NCBI GenBank assembly: GCA_017893485.1 | Contig: CM030362.1 | Location: forward strand, 38,658,984-38,722,983 | Origin: Hemerocallis citrina | Lineage: Eukaryota > Streptophyta > Magnoliopsida > Asparagales > Asphodelaceae | Reading direction: 5' to 3' | DNA: 64,000 nt | In this document: one piece after another, positions 46,541 to 56,339 of the stretch | Numbering within the stretch: position 1 is the first letter of the stretch | How the letters are laid out: each line of letters opens with the position of its first letter | The notes under the pieces: model-generated | The model's database searches: none | Told to the model about the DNA's origin: nothing | What the model saw: the letters and a program-made list of their open reading frames with translations, nothing else | Position numbers and translations under genes: made by a program

Positions 46541-47186
46541 ACTCAAATGCTGGCTGTAGCTAAAAAAAATTCACAGCAAGAAGACTCGGTCTTCCAAAGA
46601 CCGAGCCTAGTACAACTAGACTCGGTCTTTCAAAGACCGAGTCTTGTTGCTGTGTCTTTTTTTGGTATCAGACTCAAGACTCGGTCTTCCAAAGACCGAG
46701 TCTAGTTGTTCTAAGCTCGGTCTTTGGAAGACCGAGTCTTGATTCTGATAAACTCCAGAGCTCTGGAAGATTGAAAACAACACAGTCGGTTTTTTAAACA
46801 CCGCTCTAAAAACACTTAGACTCGGTCTTCCAAAGACCGAGTCTTCAATGTGAGAAGTTTTGATTGAAGACTCGGTCTTTGGAAGACCGAGTCTAGGTGT
46901 TTTTAGAGCGGTCTTTCAAAGACCGACTGTGTTGTTTTCAAACCTCCAGAGAGCTTGTTGGGCTCTGGAGTTTATGAGATTCAAGACTCGGTCTTCCAAA
47001 GACCGAGCTTAGAACAACTAGACTCGGTCTTCGGAAGACCGAGTCTTGAGTCTGATACCAAATAATAGACACAGCAACAAGACTCGGTCTTTGAAAGACC
47101 GAGTCTAGTTGTACTAGGCTCGGTCTTTGGAAGACCGAGTCTTCTTGCTGTGAATTTTTTTTAGCTACAGCCAGAATGCTGAGTGT
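46541..47186. repeat. ~640-bp central inverted repeat containing about ten 25-bp palindromes
   Basis: The left arm (46541 to about 46850) starts with ATGCTGGCTGTAGC; the right arm (about 46863-47186) ends GCTACAGCCAGAATGCT. The arms pair along almost their whole length, with a spacer near GTGAGAAGTTTT. Within them are ten copies of GACTCGGTCTT(T/C)..AAGACCGAGTC (starts near 46582, 46618, 46678, 46713, 46819, 46868, 46985, 47021, 47080, 47118) and two degenerate ones. The same palindrome occurs four times in each TIR. A read-through transcript from either convergent gene would form a long hairpin. Confidence 0.92.
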
Positions 47187-47189
47187 CAC

Positions 47190-47325
47190 AACAAACCACA
47201 ACAAACCACTTCTTCACCACTTCTTCTTCACCACAACAAACCACTTCTTCTTCACCACAACAAACCACAACAAACCACTTCTTCTTCACCACAACAAACC
47301 ACAACAAACCACTTCTTCAGAGTTA
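47190..47325 (+). repeat. Minisatellite CACCACAACAAACCACTTCTT
   Basis: Irregular tandem repeats of CACAACAAACCACTTCTTCT lie right of the central inverted repeat, within the MULE. Confidence 0.85.
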
Positions 47326-48014
47326 TCTCATAAACCTTATTAGAGTATCATTAGAGTTATCTCAATGATACTCAAGCCTTATTCCCAATTTTCACAACTT
47401 TTCATCTCAGTGGTATAGAAACCTTACTAGAACAAACCCACATCATAATTTTCAATAACAACATTCACACCAATCAACAAAATCACAACCTTTTCGCATT
47501 ATTGGTAATAGGTCTTATTTAAAACAAACCCATATCACAATTTCATCAAATAGCATAAACTCCAAAATGGGAAAAACACATTTTGGGATCTGAACTACTC
47601 AAGTTAAAACCTTAGAAAAAAAGAAGAAGAAGCAAATATTACTACATTCACAACCCTGTCAACAAAATCACAACCTTTTCACATCAATGATACTCAAGCC
47701 TTATTTAGAATAAACCCATATCACAATTTTCACATCAATGATATGAGATAACTCTTCATATCACATCAATGATACTCAAGCCTTATTTAGAATAAACTCA
47801 ACAACCACTTCTTGACACACCAATATCACCACTCCAACAATTTCAACCACATCAACAATTTTAATCACTTCATCTCAAACAGAGGAACATTTCAAAAATA
47901 CTACATCAACACAGCTACAAGATCAGCAACCAAGTTAAAAAAATAAAAAAACAACACTAAAAAAAACTACATTAAAACATACTACATTAGGAATACTACA
48001 TTGAAAATATTACA
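47326..48014. other. MULE spacer, 3' side of the mobile domain gene
   Basis: AT-rich DNA with dispersed direct repeats (TCAATGATACTCAAGCCTTA occurs three times, 47360-47785; AACAAAATCACAACCTTTTC twice). It presumably holds the 3' UTR of the minus-strand gene. No open frame is of interest. Confidence 0.6.
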
Positions 48015-50184
48015 TCAAGGGTCTGGTGTGAAGAAAACTGGGGGTCTTCTGTGTCGTCTATGACGATGGGGAGTTGCCTGTGTCAGTGCAGACAACGGAA
48101 TCTCCGGCTCTTCTTCAATCTCATCCCCAACGAGCTGTTCTCCATCACCTTGTGCTTCAATATCAGGGTCTGCTTCTTGTTCGTCTTCCGAATCACTTCG
48201 CGGTTGATGTGGCGGCCTATGAACAGTTCTCTTTCGTCGTTGACCGGTACGACCGCCGGTTCGATGTGTGGGGGTCCTAAGTATCGCATCTAATGTTGCG
48301 CCCTCCCCCACAATATCAGCTTGTGCACGGCAACACGATAACATCTCCCGTATAGTAACCTTCGACTGATCGGCGATGTTGCTATTTAGCATATGAGCAC
48401 ATTTCTTGGCAAGGGACCAAGTCTGGGTCAACTGAGAAACATGAAAGGTTGAATTAGATGCACATAAATATATAAAAACATATCGATATATAAAGTTTGA
48501 AAATTTAAAACGAAATATTAAAACTTACAAAGCCACGAATAGCGGATCCCTTTGGTTGGTACATCGGCAACCTCACCGAATGCTCATCTGCTGGTTCGGT
48601 CCCTGGTCGACGTATCGGTACAACGACTCCGGCAGGAGACTGCAACGGTGGGGAAATGAACCGTCTAGTGACTCTCTCGTACCAAGACAAGTACACACCA
48701 TGCAAGGAGAGGTCAAAAGGTGGGGTGTCAATGATGATTTCTTCGAAACGGTTAATGTTCCATCTCTGAACGTATTCGAAGAAGCAAGTGGCCCAGTTGT
48801 GTCCCGGTGTACAGCCCATTCCAGTGATGTTATGCATATCGGCATTGAATGGCACGGTAACTGGAATCCCCTGGTGCAGACCAAACTGCCGTAAGACCCT
48901 ATCGGGGTAGTAGAACTCAACAACCCCGAAGTTGATTAGAGGTGCTTTCGTGAGCCACAAATTACGCCTGAACGTACAGATAGGTGGCAGCCGAATCAAT
49001 CGCTCCTCTGTGTACGGGGTCCACACCACACAGTCGGCGGCCAACCTGTCCAACTCGTCGCGGTAGTATGTCAAACACCTGTTGGGGTTGGCCGTCCATG
49101 TCATTTTTCCTGTCCAATACACACCAATCGGAGGTAGCATGTCTATATCTTCAGAAAGAACTCTCCAATGTTGGGACTGGATCCGTATTACGGGCCGACC
49201 TACGTGAATCCGTTCCCAACTCCATATTTGCAGTAGAATTAGAGGTCCATTCATCTGGTTCGAACCTATACTGCACAGACACAGACTCCGATACAGTGCC
49301 GATAGAATTGCACTGCCCCAACTGAAACGGCGGATCCTACCTATATCGGCGATTAGGGGCAAGAACATCAGTGCTACGGTATTCCCGGTTGAGTTCGGAA
49401 ATAGGACCGTGCCGAATAGTGTTAGAACATACGCCCTAAAGTAGCACTCCACCTCCGCTGCAGTTGAAGCGTCATTCAATCTATTTTTGAACGTATCCTT
49501 CAACCACTTTAGGCGGATAAATTTCCCATTTATCGCGCCAGCTTCCACTGCAACCCCTAGGAACTCCTCCACGAGATACACGGGATTGAAGTCCATCGAT
49601 CCTGTCACTGCCTCTCCATCGATTGGAAGCCCGGTTAGTATAGCAACGTCTTGTAAAGTCACCGTCATCTCCCCGACTGGCAGGTGAAATGAGTGTGTCT
49701 CGGGCCTCCATCGTTCAAGCAGTGCTTCGAGAAGTGGACGATCGCACTTGATGGATGTCATCATGGAAATACCGTAGAACCCACAATCTCTAAGCAACTC
49801 GTGTATGCGTGGGTGCACAGGTAGCGGATGCCCAGTCCTAAAACGGCACTCCGTAGCCTCGCCGTTCCAAACATACTGCGATCGATGCATCGGCTGGAGA
49901 GTGAGAAGTGAAGGGTCGAGTGGTCCGGGGCCTGCAGGAGGGATGTATGAAGACGAAGGGCCCGCCTCATTTGGATTGAATTCAACCTATATAACAATAA
50001 CATTTACATCAGTAGACCGATAAATATAATACAATTCTATTAGAATCAACATTTAATTACTTACATTAGTAGCATCGGTAGAAGCACGACCACCACGACG
50101 ACCACGACCACGATCACGTCCACCGCGATTACGTGGAGGTCTACTACTTTCTCCTACCTCGCGGTTACCCCTTGTGCGTGCCAT
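48015..50184 (-). CDS. Plant mobile domain (PMD) protein, three exons, 664 aa
   Basis: The intron-exon structure is my reading. Exon 1 is 50184-50065 (MARTRGNREVGESSRPPRNR, then an RG/RD-rich run). Exon 2 is 49986-48529 and exon 3 is 48431-48015. All introns have GT..AG borders (GTAAGT donors) and phase 0, and the joined frame is open. Exon 2 carries the plant mobile domain: HPRIHELLRDCGFYGI, THSFHLPVGEMTVTLQDV, ILTGLPIDGEAVTGS, then WLKDTF and PLIADIGRIRRFSWGSA. This fold is shared with MAIN/MAIL1, nuclear proteins affecting silencing and genome stability in Arabidopsis, and occurs in some transposons. Exon 3 ends in an acidic, then His/Arg-rich tail. Its role in the MULE is unknown. Confidence 0.85.
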
Positions 50185-51402
50185 TTACAGTAGACTACAA
50201 ATCCTACAAGTTTAACAAAAATGTTATTAACTACACAAAAGCTAGATATAAAAACAAATTATATATAACAAAGCCGTTCATTCTCTAATTTTAGCAAAAC
50301 ACTAGAGTATAACAAATTCAACAAGTTCTATACATAACCTAGACTCTATAAAATTCTAAAAAACTAGATTCAACACATACTATATGGAATAATATACAAA
50401 ATTGATTCAACAACAAAATTCTATTCAACAAGGTTTCAATAACTCTAACAACTCTTTCAACAAAATTCTATACAACATTGAACTCTTTCAACTCAATATT
50501 TCTTTCAACTCTTTCAACAGAATTCTATTCATTCCAACTTCAACTCTTTCAACTCTTTCTTTTTGAAAATCAATAACTCAACAAAATTTGGGTATTAATA
50601 CTAAAATTAACTCAACTATTTCTTCAACTATTTCTTCAACATATACTATTTGTTTTTTAACATCAATAACTCAACTCTTTCATTTGGAACATCAATGCTA
50701 AGCAAAATTAACAGTGAAAATAACATCAATAAACTAATGAACTAGAATTTGGAAGATAATTAAATGTGTTTGTTTGGAACATAAATTCATTTGGAACATA
50801 TCTGTACAAGTGAGTTCCATCTACACTAATTGGAAGTGAGTTTATTGATGTCCCCATAATTGTACAAGTGAGTTCCATTTGGACAAGTGATTTTCTTCAA
50901 GTGAGTTCCATCTAATGAACTCACTTCTACAGATGGAACTCACCCGCGAAACAAACAGCAAAATTCATTTGGAACATCAATAAACTCAACTCCTACTAAT
51001 CTTCTTTGTCAACAATAAGTCAAATTCAACTAATGAACTTCACAATAGCATCAACACTAACACAAATTTTGCAAAGGAAATGTTTAAGAAATATACCTAA
51101 CAAGTGGGAGAATCCGAAGACGAAGATGAAATTGGCAAGAAGAGCTTGACCAGTACAACCGAAATCTTCCAATTATGGGTATTCGGGGTTTAGGGTTTAA
51201 AGAAAGAATCGATTTTGGGGAATAGGATTTGGTAAATTGGGTATTCAGGATTTAGGGTTTTAAGAATTGGGGGAATAGGATTGGGGAAAATCGAAAATGG
51301 AATAGAGATTAATTGTTTTAGGGGTGTGTATCGATCGATTGAAGGCGTAATCGACCATAAAATTGGCAACGACGGTGGATGCGATGAGGAACAGAGAGAA
51401 GA
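50185..51402 (-). promoter_or_regulatory. Presumed promoter and 5' region of the mobile domain gene
   Basis: The region between the PMD start codon and the right TIR is AT-rich on the plus strand, with CAACTCTTTCAACT-type repeats (50440-50700) and repeats of GTGAGTTCCATCT (50810-50945, in both orientations). No coding sequence is seen. Its promoter function is inferred from position only. Confidence 0.4.
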
Positions 51403-51703
51403 AGAAAATAAAATCTAATAAATCGAGAAGAAGAAGAAGAAAGGGGATCTACGGTAATAAAAACGCCTAAGTCAAGACTCGGTCTCTCAAAGACCGAGTC
51501 TAGTGCAAATAGACTCGGTCTTTGAGAGACCGAGTCTTGCTCTTTGATTTTTCAAAGCGCAAGACTCGGTCTTTCAAAGACCGAGTCTATTTGCACTAGA
51601 CTCGGTCTTTGAGAGACCGAGTGGGGCGCTTTGGGAATTAAAAAATAAAGTAGGGCGGTTTGGGAAAAACTTTGCAAAAATGGGGCGTTTTGGGAAAAAA
51701 TTC
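51403..51703 (-). repeat. MULE right terminal inverted repeat with four 25-bp palindromes
   Basis: It is the reverse complement of the left TIR with few differences through about 230 bp, then patchy. Palindromes start near 51476, 51510, 51563 and 51597. The end is GGGAAAAAATTC directly before the TSD. Confidence 0.93.
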
Positions 51704-52139
51704 TTAAATAACTTGCATGGTTGGAGTGCGAACTTTTTTTGTTAGCCAAATTACCGAATTGTTCTTTATTTTGTATTCTTTTGTATTGTTTTGTGTTGGG
51801 CTTTTTTTTTTGTTTTAAAATATCTATAACTAGTCAAAATAACTAGTATTGTTAGGGTGCAGATTTTTTTTACTAATCAAATTATTTAATTGTTCTTCAT
51901 TTTGCATATCCTAGCAAGGCATTTTGCATATCCTAGCAAGGCAAAAATGCTTTGGATATGCTCTTAGCAAGTGATATTGTTGACAATATAATCTCTAACT
52001 TGGGAAATAAATTTTGTAAGCATAAAAATATGCATCATGTTTCTTAAATTAATAGATCAAGTATTATATTTTTTGAATATTTTACGGGTACTGTAAAAAT
52101 CTCATGGGTTGTAGCGGAGATACATTTCAAGTGGCTGAT

Positions 52140-52330
52140 TAGGCAAAGCTTTACCCTCCAGATTCTTTCTAAGCTCCCAATTCTAGATGATCCTTACATT
52201 GAAAAAGAAACACATAAAACTGCTTTTGATTTGTCAATGGACTCTGCTCCTGGCCTAGATGGTATCCCGAGATTCTTCTACCAAGTCTTTTGGGATGACA
52301 TTAAGACCCAGTTGATGCCTTCTCTGTTTT
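52140..52330 (+). pseudogene. L1 LINE reverse transcriptase fragment
   Basis: The plus strand encodes LSKLPILDDPYIEKETHKTA, then MDSAPGLDGIPRFFYQVFWD and IKTQLMPSLF. The APGLDGI..FFYQVFW block matches the conserved DxAPGPDGFxxxFFxxFW entry to plant L1 RT domains. It is about 60 codons long and truncated on both sides. It is clearly different in sequence from the two larger LINEs. Confidence 0.8.
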
Positions 52331-52801
52331 ATATAATAACTAGGTTTGTCCGTTGATACATGCCTACGGCACGGTGTATCTTGTTTGATCATATAAAATA
52401 GTTTTGAAAATCTAGCAAATTAATTGGAATAGCAAACATAGAGCAAAAAACATATTATATGGTTTTTTTTAAAATTATTTTTAAAGTTGTTAAATTTTTA
52501 AATTTTTTAGTTTATTAATTTTTAATTTTAAAAAATTTTTAAAAAAATTTATTTTCCTAATTTTTTGAATAGAGGAGGGAAGGAGAGAGAGAGAATTAAA
52601 TAAATATAAGAGTTGTTTTGGGTGGAGGATTTGAATTTGAGTTTTGGGGGAAATTTTTGGGGGAAAAATATGTTTTATGAGATTAGATCTAGGTCTTTGA
52701 TTTTTTTGGGGATTGAACCACTTGATAGCTTTCTTTGTGTTTTATTATATAGATTGTTTAGATTCTCTAGGAATAACTGCACTTCGTATTGACTCATAGA
52801 A
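52331..52801. other. Intergenic stretch with a dispersed-repeat end
   Basis: It begins with GTCCGTTGATACATGCCTAC and GGCACGGTGTATC, similar to other CACGTnn..GCACG motifs in the window, and is otherwise AT-rich. No gene was recognised. Confidence 0.45.
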
Positions 52802-52810
52802 CAGAACTGC

Positions 52811-53565
52811 AAATTTTTGACCAAAATGACCCACTTTTTGAAAGTTTTTACCAAAATGACCCATGTTTGAAAGTTTTAATCAAAACGACCCACTCGCTAA
52901 CTGAGTCAGCGACCCTAATGAATACAGGGGAGTGTATACTTGGTATTTTTCTTCAGGTTTCACCACTTAGAAAAAAACTGAAGAAAAAAGTCAAGTATAC
53001 ACTCGCTATCTCAGTTAGCGACCCTGTTTTCACTAGAATCATTAACTCGGTTAGCAAGTGCGGTACAAATGAATTGAGGAAAAATATATTTTGGCTTGAT
53101 TATAAAAAAATCATTGGGTTTAGAGTTGCTATCTTAGTTAGCGAATGTGTTTGTACCACATTTGCTAACAGAGATAGCGAGTATGTTGACTTGAAGAAAA
53201 AAATATTTTTTTATTTAAACTCGCTATCTCAGTTAGCGAGTGTGGTACAAACACACTCGCTAACTAAGATAGCGACTCTAAACCCAATTCGTTTGTACCA
53301 CACTCGCTAACTCAGTTAGCTACCTTAGTGAAAACAAGGTCGCTAATTGAGATAGCGAGTGTATACTTAATTTTTTTCTTCAGGTTTCACCATTTGAAAA
53401 AAAATTGAAGAAAAGGCCAAGTATACACTCGCTAACTCAGTTAGCGACTCTGTTTTCACTATGGTCGCTAACTGAGTTAGCGAGTGGATCATTTTGGTAA
53501 AAACTTTCGAAAGTGGGTCTTTTGATAAAAACTTTCAAAAAGTGGGTCATTTTGGTCAAAAATTC
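52811..53565. mobile_element. 755-bp MULE-type MITE with nested 21-bp palindromes
   Basis: A perfect 9-bp duplication CAGAACTGC lies at 52802-52810 and 53566-53574. The ends are AAATTTTTGACCAAAATGAC and, on the other strand, GAATTTTTGACCAAAATGAC. The layout (T-rich end with repeated TTTTRACCAAAATGACCCA, then palindromes) copies that of the big MULE, whose end is GAATTTTTTCCC. Palindromes of the form CTCGCTAACTSAGTTAGCGAG occur many times and the element as a whole folds back on itself. It has no real coding capacity; the 173-codon frame across it is an artefact. Confidence 0.9.
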
Positions 53566-53657
53566 CAGAACTGCTGGTGCTAAAAAGCGATACAACTCTG
53601 ACCTATTAGTTTACATAATAATATTAATTTCAAAATATTCATGAAACTCTTGGCTAA

Positions 53658-54341
53658 GAGTATCTGTATTCGTTCCCTATATTTTCAAAATTTGAAGAAA
53701 AAAAAAAGGAACAGTACTCGTATATATTTAAGAGACGATCGAGGAATTTCCCAAATATAAAAATTGGAAGATAATCTAGCATCCGATCCAAAAAAATTCT
53801 CGGGCGCAAGATGATCTTGCGTATGAGCAATTTAAAAAATTAAAAAGAAGAAAAAAGTATCAGACACAAGATCATCTTGCGCCCGTTAAAAAAAAACTGA
53901 AGGAAACGGACGCAAAATTATTTTGCATCGGAAGAAATTTAAAAAAAAAAAAAAACTAAAAACAGTACTGACGAAAGACCATCTTGTGGCCGTTGTTTTT
54001 TTCCCCTAAATATATATATATATATTTCTCTATGGAATAGGGTTTATAGGATTGTTTATGCATATAGTCTATATTCGAGATTGGTTTGATTATTTTTATC
54101 AAGGATTGAGATGGAATGGGTTTATATGAATTGTTATATGTACGTTGCGTACAAATTTTTTTTGGTGAATGTGTTGGACTCAAATTTTTAAAAAAAAATT
54201 AATGGCTGAAATTGGTTTGAATTTGTTAGATCCACCGTTCGATCAAATTTTGAGTTTTTAACGACTACACGTCCAACTCAAAATTTCTATTTATATTCCT
54301 CAAATTTGGAAACTTCGAGTCTTAACGCACTAAAGATACTC
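53658..54341. mobile_element. GAGCATC-family MITE, element E (684 bp)
   Basis: The ends are GAGTATCTGTATTCGTTCCC and the reverse complement of CACTAAAGATACTC, flanked by TAA on both sides. Internal ~21-nt palindromes share one arm type: GGCGCAAGATGATCTTGCGT near 53800, GACACAAGATCATCTTGCGC near 53860, and GGACGCAAAATTATTTTGC with GACGAAAGACCATCTTGTGG in degraded form. No coding capacity. Confidence 0.65.
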
Positions 54342-54351
54342 TAATAGGTTA

Positions 54352-54514
54352 ACTATTGTTATTGGGGATCTTGTGGACTTTATTCTGCTGAGTTTATTAA
54401 AGAGATGTTTATTCCTGATCGTGAAATTGGAGTGCAAGAGGTTATACGTTTTGTTTATCATGAGAAATCTGAAGCTACACTTCTCAAACATGACGAAGAA
54501 GATGCTTCAATTTA
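54352..54514 (+). pseudogene. Possible Ulp1-type (C48) protease C-terminal remnant
   Basis: About 50 codons are open to a TAA at 54512-54514: YCYWGSCGLYSAEFIKEMF, then IPDREIGVQEVIRFVYHEK. The SCGLYSAEFI segment resembles the catalytic-Cys region (DCGxYxxxFI) of SUMO/Ulp1 proteases, which plant MULEs often carry. It lies in the gap between MITEs E and A. The similarity is short, so the call is tentative. Confidence 0.35.
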
Positions 54515-54537
54515 AATAAATGGAGAAGTAACTATTA

Positions 54538-55226
54538 GAGCATCTACAATGGTTTGCTATAATATATAGCAAAATGAGAAATAACAAATAGTAAAAGCGA
54601 CTTTCGTCACAGTGCTTCGTTTTTTAAATTATGAGAAAGAATTATTTTTTAATCGGACGGAACATCTTGTTCCGTGCCAAAAAATATTTTTGATTAATTA
54701 AATAATAATTAGTTATTAAATAGTAATTAGTTAATTTGTTATTGATTTAAATAATACTAAATATTTATTAAATACTTACTGAATAGTGATTAGAGTGTTA
54801 TTTAGTGGGTTAATGGGTGAAAGTGACAGGTTTCTTCTTCAAACGGGACATGTCCAGTTTGTCCAATTTTGAGATCAGACGGGACATGTCCCTTCCATTT
54901 CTTTCAGGTTTCTTTTTTTTTATTTTTTTATTATTACTGAGACGGAACAACATGTTCCGTCTGATATCTTTTAAAATATATATAAAATTCGGGACAAAAC
55001 AACTTGTTTCGTCCAATGCGATAAAAGAGAATAGAGGGGGGGGGGGGGGAAGGGGACGAAACATGTTTTGTTCTCCCTATAATTTGATAATCGTCAATTC
55101 GTTTCTCAAATATGAGAACGAACTGTAGTGATTTTGGCATAATATGGCAAAATAGCAAACGACTGCAGACCTATGTTTTTCATAATATGGAAATATGGCA
55201 AAGATAGAAAACGATTATGGATGTTC
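54538..55226. mobile_element. GAGCATC-family MITE, element A (689 bp)
   Basis: The ends are GAGCATCTACAATGGTTTGC and, reversed, GAACATCCATAATCGTTTTC, flanked by TTA (54535-54537; 55227-55229). Internal palindromes use GACGGAACA..TGTTCCGTC arms, for example GACGGAACAACATGTTCCGT near 54942 and GACGGGACATGTCCC near 54878. No coding capacity. Confidence 0.8.
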
Positions 55227-55229
55227 TTA

Positions 55230-55943
55230 GAGCATCCACAGTCGTTTGAGGTTTTAAAAAAAATGAAAAAATGCTTATTTTACCTTTCCATTTCGACGAA
55301 ATGCTGCAGTCGTCCAAAGGCAAAAAATGTATTTTTTCGATAAAAATGAAACAGACGAAACATTGTCTGTGATTAAAAAATCATTTATATAGTCAGAAAT
55401 CGAGAAAATATTAATAAAATATACGGGACTTTGTCCCAAAAGGGAAAAAAATTGCAAAATAACCGTCCGGGTTTTAAGGATTTTTTTTGCAAAAAAATTG
55501 CAAAAACATTTACAAAATTGCAAAACCAATTTATAAATTTGCAAAAAAAATTAAATATTTGCACCCAGTGACCAATGATGGTAATTTGCAATTTTTTTTA
55601 ATAAGGAATTGGGACCCAATGGCCTGGACGATGTTTCGTCCAGTCATTATATGCATATTTCTGGGTTTTTTCTTTGTTTTTTTAATTTTAATTCAGACGA
55701 AACATCATGTTTCGAAACATCATGTTTCGTTCGATTATTTAAAAATATAATTAAATAATCGAGACGAAACATGATGTTTCGTCAGGCATAATATGCATTT
55801 TGCTATTTCGAATGCTATTTATACCTTTCTATTGTAGTCAAATACGTAAAAAATGGAAAAATAGCCAACGACTGTGTCCGCTATAGTACTCCTAAAATGC
55901 AAAAAATGACACACAAAAAAAAAACAAACCACTGTTAGTGCTC
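55230..55943. mobile_element. GAGCATC-family MITE, element B (714 bp)
   Basis: The ends are GAGCATCCACAGTCGTTTGA and, reversed, GAGCACTAACAGTGGTTTGT, flanked by TTA at 55227-55229 (shared with element A) and 55944-55946. Palindromes use GACGAAACAT..ATGTTTCGTC arms (near 55700-55780). No coding capacity. Confidence 0.8.
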
Positions 55944-55946
55944 TTA

Positions 55947-56336
55947 GGAAGTATATTTTCTTAAAACAAAAAATAAGAAAAAGAGAAATCAAGCTATTTG
56001 TTTGAAGACAATAAACGGTTTTACTCTTCACTGAAAATTTTGGTTAGTTCAGCTCTTATTTTAACGAAGCGGATTAAATATTGTTATGCTAGTTACTAGT
56101 TTACATTCTAGATGAACTTCTCCAAAAAAATAACACTAATGTTAGCTTTTTTGAGTTTAATTCAAGTTAATATAACACCACCACCAAGATCACATTTAAT
56201 TCAAGTTAATTATGTGTTTAACCTTTTTTGTTAAAAAAAACTTGGATCCCACACTGTTAGTATAGTGTTTATGATAACAGATATTTATAGATCCAACACT
56301 GTTAGTAATGCTTCAGTCACTATCAATTTCACTACC
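55947..56336. other. Short intergenic stretch between MITEs B and C
   Basis: AT-rich; it contains CACACTGTTAGTATAGTG and CAACACTGTTAGTAATG, a short direct repeat (56253-56310). No gene was recognised. Confidence 0.5.
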
Positions 56337-56339
56337 TTA

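Larger units (their letters stand above)
42935..51703 (+). mobile_element. Mutator-like element (MULE), 8.77 kb, apparently intact
   Basis: A perfect 9-bp duplication TTAAATAAC lies at 42926-42934 and 51704-51712. The long inverted ends (about 230-300 bp: 42935 to about 43235 and about 51403 to 51703) begin GAATTTTTTCCCAAAACGCC on both strands and share four 25-bp palindromes. Inside are a plus-strand transposase gene (43576-46245) and a minus-strand three-exon plant mobile domain gene (50184-48015), convergent around a ~640-bp inverted repeat. Perfect TSDs, near-identical TIRs and intact frames suggest a recent, potentially autonomous insertion. Confidence 0.95.
42390..51963. mobile_element. 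GAGCATC-family MITE (element F), split by the MULE
   Basis: The left end GACCATCTTCAACCATGCTA (42390) and the reverse complement of the right end, GAGCATATCCAAAGCATTTT (ending 51963), resemble the termini of the five elements at 53.7-59.8 kb. Both sides are flanked by TTA (42387-42389; 51964-51966). Removing the MULE and one TSD copy leaves about 790 bp (42390-42934 plus 51713-51963), close to the 684-808 bp of the other members. It contains the near-palindrome CTTCGCTGCATCGCGAAG near 42665. A TTA duplication suggests PIF/Harbinger relatives; that is an inference. Confidence 0.65.

Noticed and set aside
46582..47142. Regularly repeated palindromes resembling a CRISPR array
   Set aside because: The repeats are palindromic along their whole length, the intervals are not unique spacers but part of a larger inverted repeat, and the context is a plant transposon.
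52789..53310. 173-codon open frame on the plus strand
   Set aside because: It runs through the inverted repeats of the 755-bp MITE and encodes no recognisable domain.
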